A stretch of 60,195 nucleotides of DNA from Gryganskiella cystojenkinii. Taxonomy: Eukaryota > Mortierellomycota > Mortierellomycetes > Mortierellales > Mortierellaceae. Position numbers and translations under genes: made by a program. The stretch is taken from positions 80,587 to 140,781 of the forward strand of contig JAAAIG010000008.1 in assembly GCA_015852425.1 (NCBI GenBank), given 5' to 3'. Below the pieces are notes generated by a model. It saw only the letters and a list, made by a program, of their open reading frames with translations. It did no database searches and was not told the DNA's origin. This document shows positions 56,617 through 60,195 of the stretch, piece by piece (position 1 is the stretch's first letter; each line of letters starts with the position of its first letter).

Positions 56617-59451
56617 TCATTTCTGAGCACGGAAATGGTGTCCCTTCTTATTAGACCTTGAGGCTGAGACCAAAACCTCCTTCAATCCCTCAAGTGCAAC
56701 CTTGTAAGCTGGTACAAGATCTTTGACCTCCTGGTCCTTGACCTTGATCCTCGAAATCTTTTCCCAGTGGCCCGCCTTTGAGATCATCTCCTTGAAATGA
56801 CGAGCCTCTTGCATCTCGACCAACGAATACGCAGTTCCAGTCTTGCCCGCACGCGCGGTACGACCTACACGATGGATATACTTTTTCATGTACACGGGCG
56901 AATCGTAATTGATCACGTTCTCAACAGGGGAAAGATCCATACCACGCGAGATCAGATCCGAACAGATCAAGAGATTAATCTCGCCTGCGTTGAAAGCTCT
57001 CAGGATTGCTTGACGTTTTGCCTTGGGAAGATCCGAAGAGTACTCCGCGACGACGATGGCCTTAGCGGTCGAGAGCGCTAGGGCTTCCGCGGTTGGCCCT
57101 TGTTCCTGCAGTGATGGTGGTGGCGTAGATGTGGCGACCTCGGCGATCTCCATCTCGACATCCTTGGTATCCTCAGCATCAGTATCCTCGTCGTCACTGC
57201 TGCTGCTATCGCTGTCGCTGTCACTGTCACTGCCACTGCTGTCACTGTCGCTGCTATCATCGCTGTCACTGCTATCACTCTCACTCTCTAATTGCTTTTC
57301 CTTCTCGTTCTTGCTGGCAGGCTTTTGTTTGGACTCGGATGGGATCAAAGACGGGTTCGTCCGAACCTTTTCATAGAGCTGAATCAACTTGAACAGACGA
57401 TGCGCAGACTCGACTGACTTTGTAAAACACAACGCAGATCGCACTTGAAGATGATGCAACAAGTGCAAGACCATCAAGGGCTTCTCGGAAGTTTCGCAGA
57501 CGATCATGTGTTCCTATTAGAGTTGCAAAAAAGTAAAAATGGTTTAGGATCGTTTCGCAGCGGGATATTTTGCAGAGACAAAAATAATTATGGAGATGCA
57601 CGAATAACGGCCAAAATAAAAACCACTGGGCTTACTGTTAGTCCTGCTGGAGTGGTATACTTTTGCTTCTCCTCGCCATCCTCACCGACTTCCTGGACCG
57701 CAACGTATTGAGGATCCGATAATTGAAGACTGGCAATCTTGGCCGGGTTACGGGTCAAGGTGGCAGAAAACAGTAACTTTTGAACCGAGAGCGCCTTGGG
57801 ATCCTCAACATCCGATTCTGGCAAGTTAAAGAACGAGGACAGAAATGCAGGTGCGATTGCATCATGAACCGGGAACCCGAGCGCGTCCGTCTTCAGTGTC
57901 ACCATCCCCAGACCCAACATCTCGTCCATGTCCTTGATGTTGTCATTGGCTGAATCCTGCGTTGATGATAGGGAACTCTTCTGTGCTGTGATGACGCCGT
58001 TTTTGCTCCCCTTCTCTGTCAGTCGCCTCTCTGTGGGGTGAATCGCGGTCAAGATATGATGCAACCAATCCTGGAAACTCTGGTTCAACAACCGATCCGC
58101 CTCATCAATGACCAGGAACCGCAAGTGTTGCAATGTAAAGTTGGGTGTAGACTTGATATGATCGATCAATCGTCCAGGGGTCGTGATCAAGACATCGATC
58201 CTGCTGTGACCTCCCAGCACCAAAGGCGCATTAATGTCACCAACGAGAGTGTTTTGTTCGTGTGCAAAAGAATTTTGTCCTGTTGAGGTCGCAATCTTCA
58301 GATCCGTGCCTTTGACAAACGTCTCGAACGTTTCCTTAACCTGGATACAGAGATCGCGTGTTGGGAGGACGACGAGGGCACGAAGACGGGTGACTACACG
58401 CTGCGACAATATCTATATGAATAAATAAAAGTCAAGTTAATTGTGCCGTTTCCCGGAATGTCCTCCAATTCTCACTATGCAACAGTGCGCTCGATATAGC
58501 TTCGTCCGTGCCTACCTCGATAATGGGAAGTACATAGGCCAAAGTCTTTCCACTTCCTGTTGGTGCAGAGACACAGAGGTCTCCGGGAGCTTTCCGAATA
58601 TCGCCCAAATGCCTAGCCCTCATCAAGACTGGGATGACAGCCGTCTGAACTGCAAAACAATCGTCGATGCCGGCTTTTTTACACTGCTTGATCAATCGTT
58701 GTGAGAATCCAAACATGGGCGCATCAATCGGTGTGTTGGTATCCGGTTCGATCTTTGTCGGGTGCGCTAACCAAACGGGGACACCCATGGATTTCGCGCG
58801 CTCTTTCTCGGTTGCTGAGATCTCCTTGGCTTCGAAGGTCGGTAAAGGGACCAGAGCTAGATCGGCGAGGGCTGCATCCGCGGCAGCGTCGTCCAGGAAC
58901 TGTTTAATATCGCCCAGACTTTGCTCCTCTGATTCTGGTTCAACAGCAGCGCCAGTGTCTTCTGACCCCTCCATATCCACGTCCTTGTCCTCAGCCTCCG
59001 ATGAGATCTCGATAACGGATGTGACTGGAGCGACAAAGCCCTTGGAGGCAGCCTCTGCTTCCGCCTTCTTGGCTAACCGGACATCGTTCGGGATGAGATC
59101 GCTGTCCTTGAGTTCCTTGGCCCTCTTTTCCCATTTCTTGTTTTTCTTGGCTTCCTCTCTGGCTTCTCTGGCTTCCTCGAATTCGCGGCTACGTTTGTAA
59201 GAGATCTCCTTGGGTTGATCCTTGTTGCTATGATGGTTCTTGGTATCTGAGAAACGACTGTGTTTTCCGTGGTCTTTTTGGTTGGATTGTTCTTGTTGAG
59301 AAGTGGCGGGTGTGGGTGTCGTTGTAGAGGTAGAAGTAGGTGCCTTGTTTTTGTTCAGTCTCGAGTTGAGTTTGGCGAGACGGTCCTGGGCTGCGGTCGT
59401 CTTGTTCGTGCTCGAGTCGGCATCGCCATCGAACCGTTTAATGTTGAACAT
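56617..59451 (-). CDS. DBP6: DEAD-box RNA helicase DBP6/DDX51, 60S biogenesis
   Basis: Three minus-strand exons (59451-58516, 58412-57636, 57513-56617) give 869 residues. A charged, probably disordered N-terminus of about 220 residues precedes the helicase core. Motifs in order: Q-like FAVQTAVIP, motif I APTGSGKT at 296-303, Ia PTRDL 329-333, Ib TTPGR 389-393, II DEAD 415-418, III SAT, V LLICSDLISRGMD and VI HRVGRTARAGKTG. The order and the flanking sequence (PVWLAHPTKI and AGIDDCFAVQ before the core) fit Dbp6/DDX51, which acts in early pre-60S assembly in the nucleolus. Between motifs IV and V, about residues 620-720, a long Ser/Asp/Glu-rich insertion occurs. The C-terminus is short and basic. 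Confidence 0.92.
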
Positions 59452-60195
59452 CGTAGAGCAGTATGTGGTGCTGGAATGTTGTGGGTAAGTGATTCCGTCC
59501 CAGGGATGCTAAACTCGAGTTGAGAAATGAATGAAAAGAGAGCCTTAAAGGTATCGACAGAAAGCTATTCTTTTTTTTTTTTATTCAATGTTTGGAGAGT
59601 GTTTGGGTTGCGCTTGATGGGTGCACCTAAAAGCTGACGAAGTGGCTTAGATCAATTTGGATTCCCTATGCACGTCAACACAATTCACAGTCACATTCAA
59701 AGCACGAAACTTACGAAGCACCTAAATGGAGTGACAAAGTGAACGAGAAACGGTTAGAAAGACTGGCAACTATACACATCCTTTTTCCTTTCAGAGGAAC
59801 AGCTTTTTCATACCCAATTCTCATATAGAAGAGATTACGCGAGTTTGTTAGTATCGCTTATTGATGGATCTATTGCGAGGCGTTGGCAGAGGGAGAGTGG
59901 TCAGTAGTGGTTGGCATGGATTTGAACGTGCTCAAGCTCAAGTCATATAGCACTCGATGTCCGCTGAAAGGACGAGCCAGAGGCAGAAGAGAATATAAGA
60001 GTGAAGAACACAAGATGTTTCTTTGCTCTGTTTTGCCATCAACTTACCGATCTACAGTCGTTCATGAGGTCTGACATTGCGAGCCAAGGGATTATGGCGT
60101 GCTTGCGCTGTGGAGATAGACAGTGGAGGAAACGGTTAACACTGGTGTTAGCAAATAAAAAGATAGAGATGTTGTTGGGACGACTGAAGTAACAC
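59452..60195. other. Gene-poor window end with possible short spliced minus-strand gene
   Basis: No long ORF with coding character. On the minus strand an ATG at 60077 opens ten codons (MSDLMNDCRS) that end at a perfect GTAAGT donor (60047). Downstream a 7-nt segment (59721-59715) is framed by TTTAG and GTAAGTTT, and another acceptor follows at 59645. These could be parts of a small spliced gene, but I cannot show a product. Poly-T and poly-A runs lie at 59570-59582. Confidence 0.25.

Overview
The window is nuclear DNA of a filamentous fungus. Genes are compact and intron-rich (mostly 45-150 nt introns with GTAAGT-like donors and YAG acceptors), lie on both strands, and are separated by short CT-rich or A/T-rich spacers. 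The gene content (class I myosin with SH3 domain, Skt5/Chs4-type chitin synthase activator, COMPASS Swd1, HEN1, arrays of monocarboxylate-type transporters) and the homopolymer and polyQ tracts point to an early-diverging lineage. A Mucoromycota/Mortierella-like genome is my best inference, but it is not proven by the window. One 10-N assembly gap is present at 20829-20838. Exon boundaries were read by eye from splice signals, reading phase and family conservation.

Layout. 0-10.7 kb: mitochondrial ribosomal protein bS16m (+), Skt5/Chs4-like Sel1-repeat protein ending in a CaaX box (+), SDA1 ribosome-biogenesis factor (-), an unresolved multi-pass membrane protein (-), and DDI1 shuttle protease (+). 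10.9-20.7 kb: an uncharacterised WD40 protein (-), the COMPASS subunit Swd1/RBBP5 with an unusual Arg-Asp/Glu tail (+), a decayed partial copy of the next gene, and that gene, an unrecognised 843-residue protein with paired cysteines (-). 20.7-25 kb: gap, a small inverted-repeat (MITE-like) element, and an F-box-type protein (+). 25.3-37.9 kb: four tandem monocarboxylate-type MFS transporters, all on +, with shared intron positions. 38.3-46.1 kb: small ankyrin protein (+), PDRG1-like prefoldin-family protein (-), class I myosin (-). 46.4-52.5 kb: doubtful ORF (-), FAD monooxygenase (+), AP-3 sigma subunit (-) divergent from HEN1 RNA methyltransferase (+). 52.5-60.2 kb: a poorly resolved minus-strand region, proteasome lid subunit RPN8 (-), DEAD-box helicase DBP6/DDX51 (-), and a gene-poor end.

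Most genes are unlinked housekeeping functions: ribosome assembly (SDA1, DBP6), ubiquitin-proteasome (DDI1, RPN8, F-box), chromatin (SWD1), trafficking and actin (APS3, MYO1), and small-RNA stability (HEN1). The only locus that behaves as a unit is the four-transporter array, which appears to have arisen by nested duplication of two subtypes. No CRISPR array, rRNA or convincing tRNA was seen, and no complete transposon was found.
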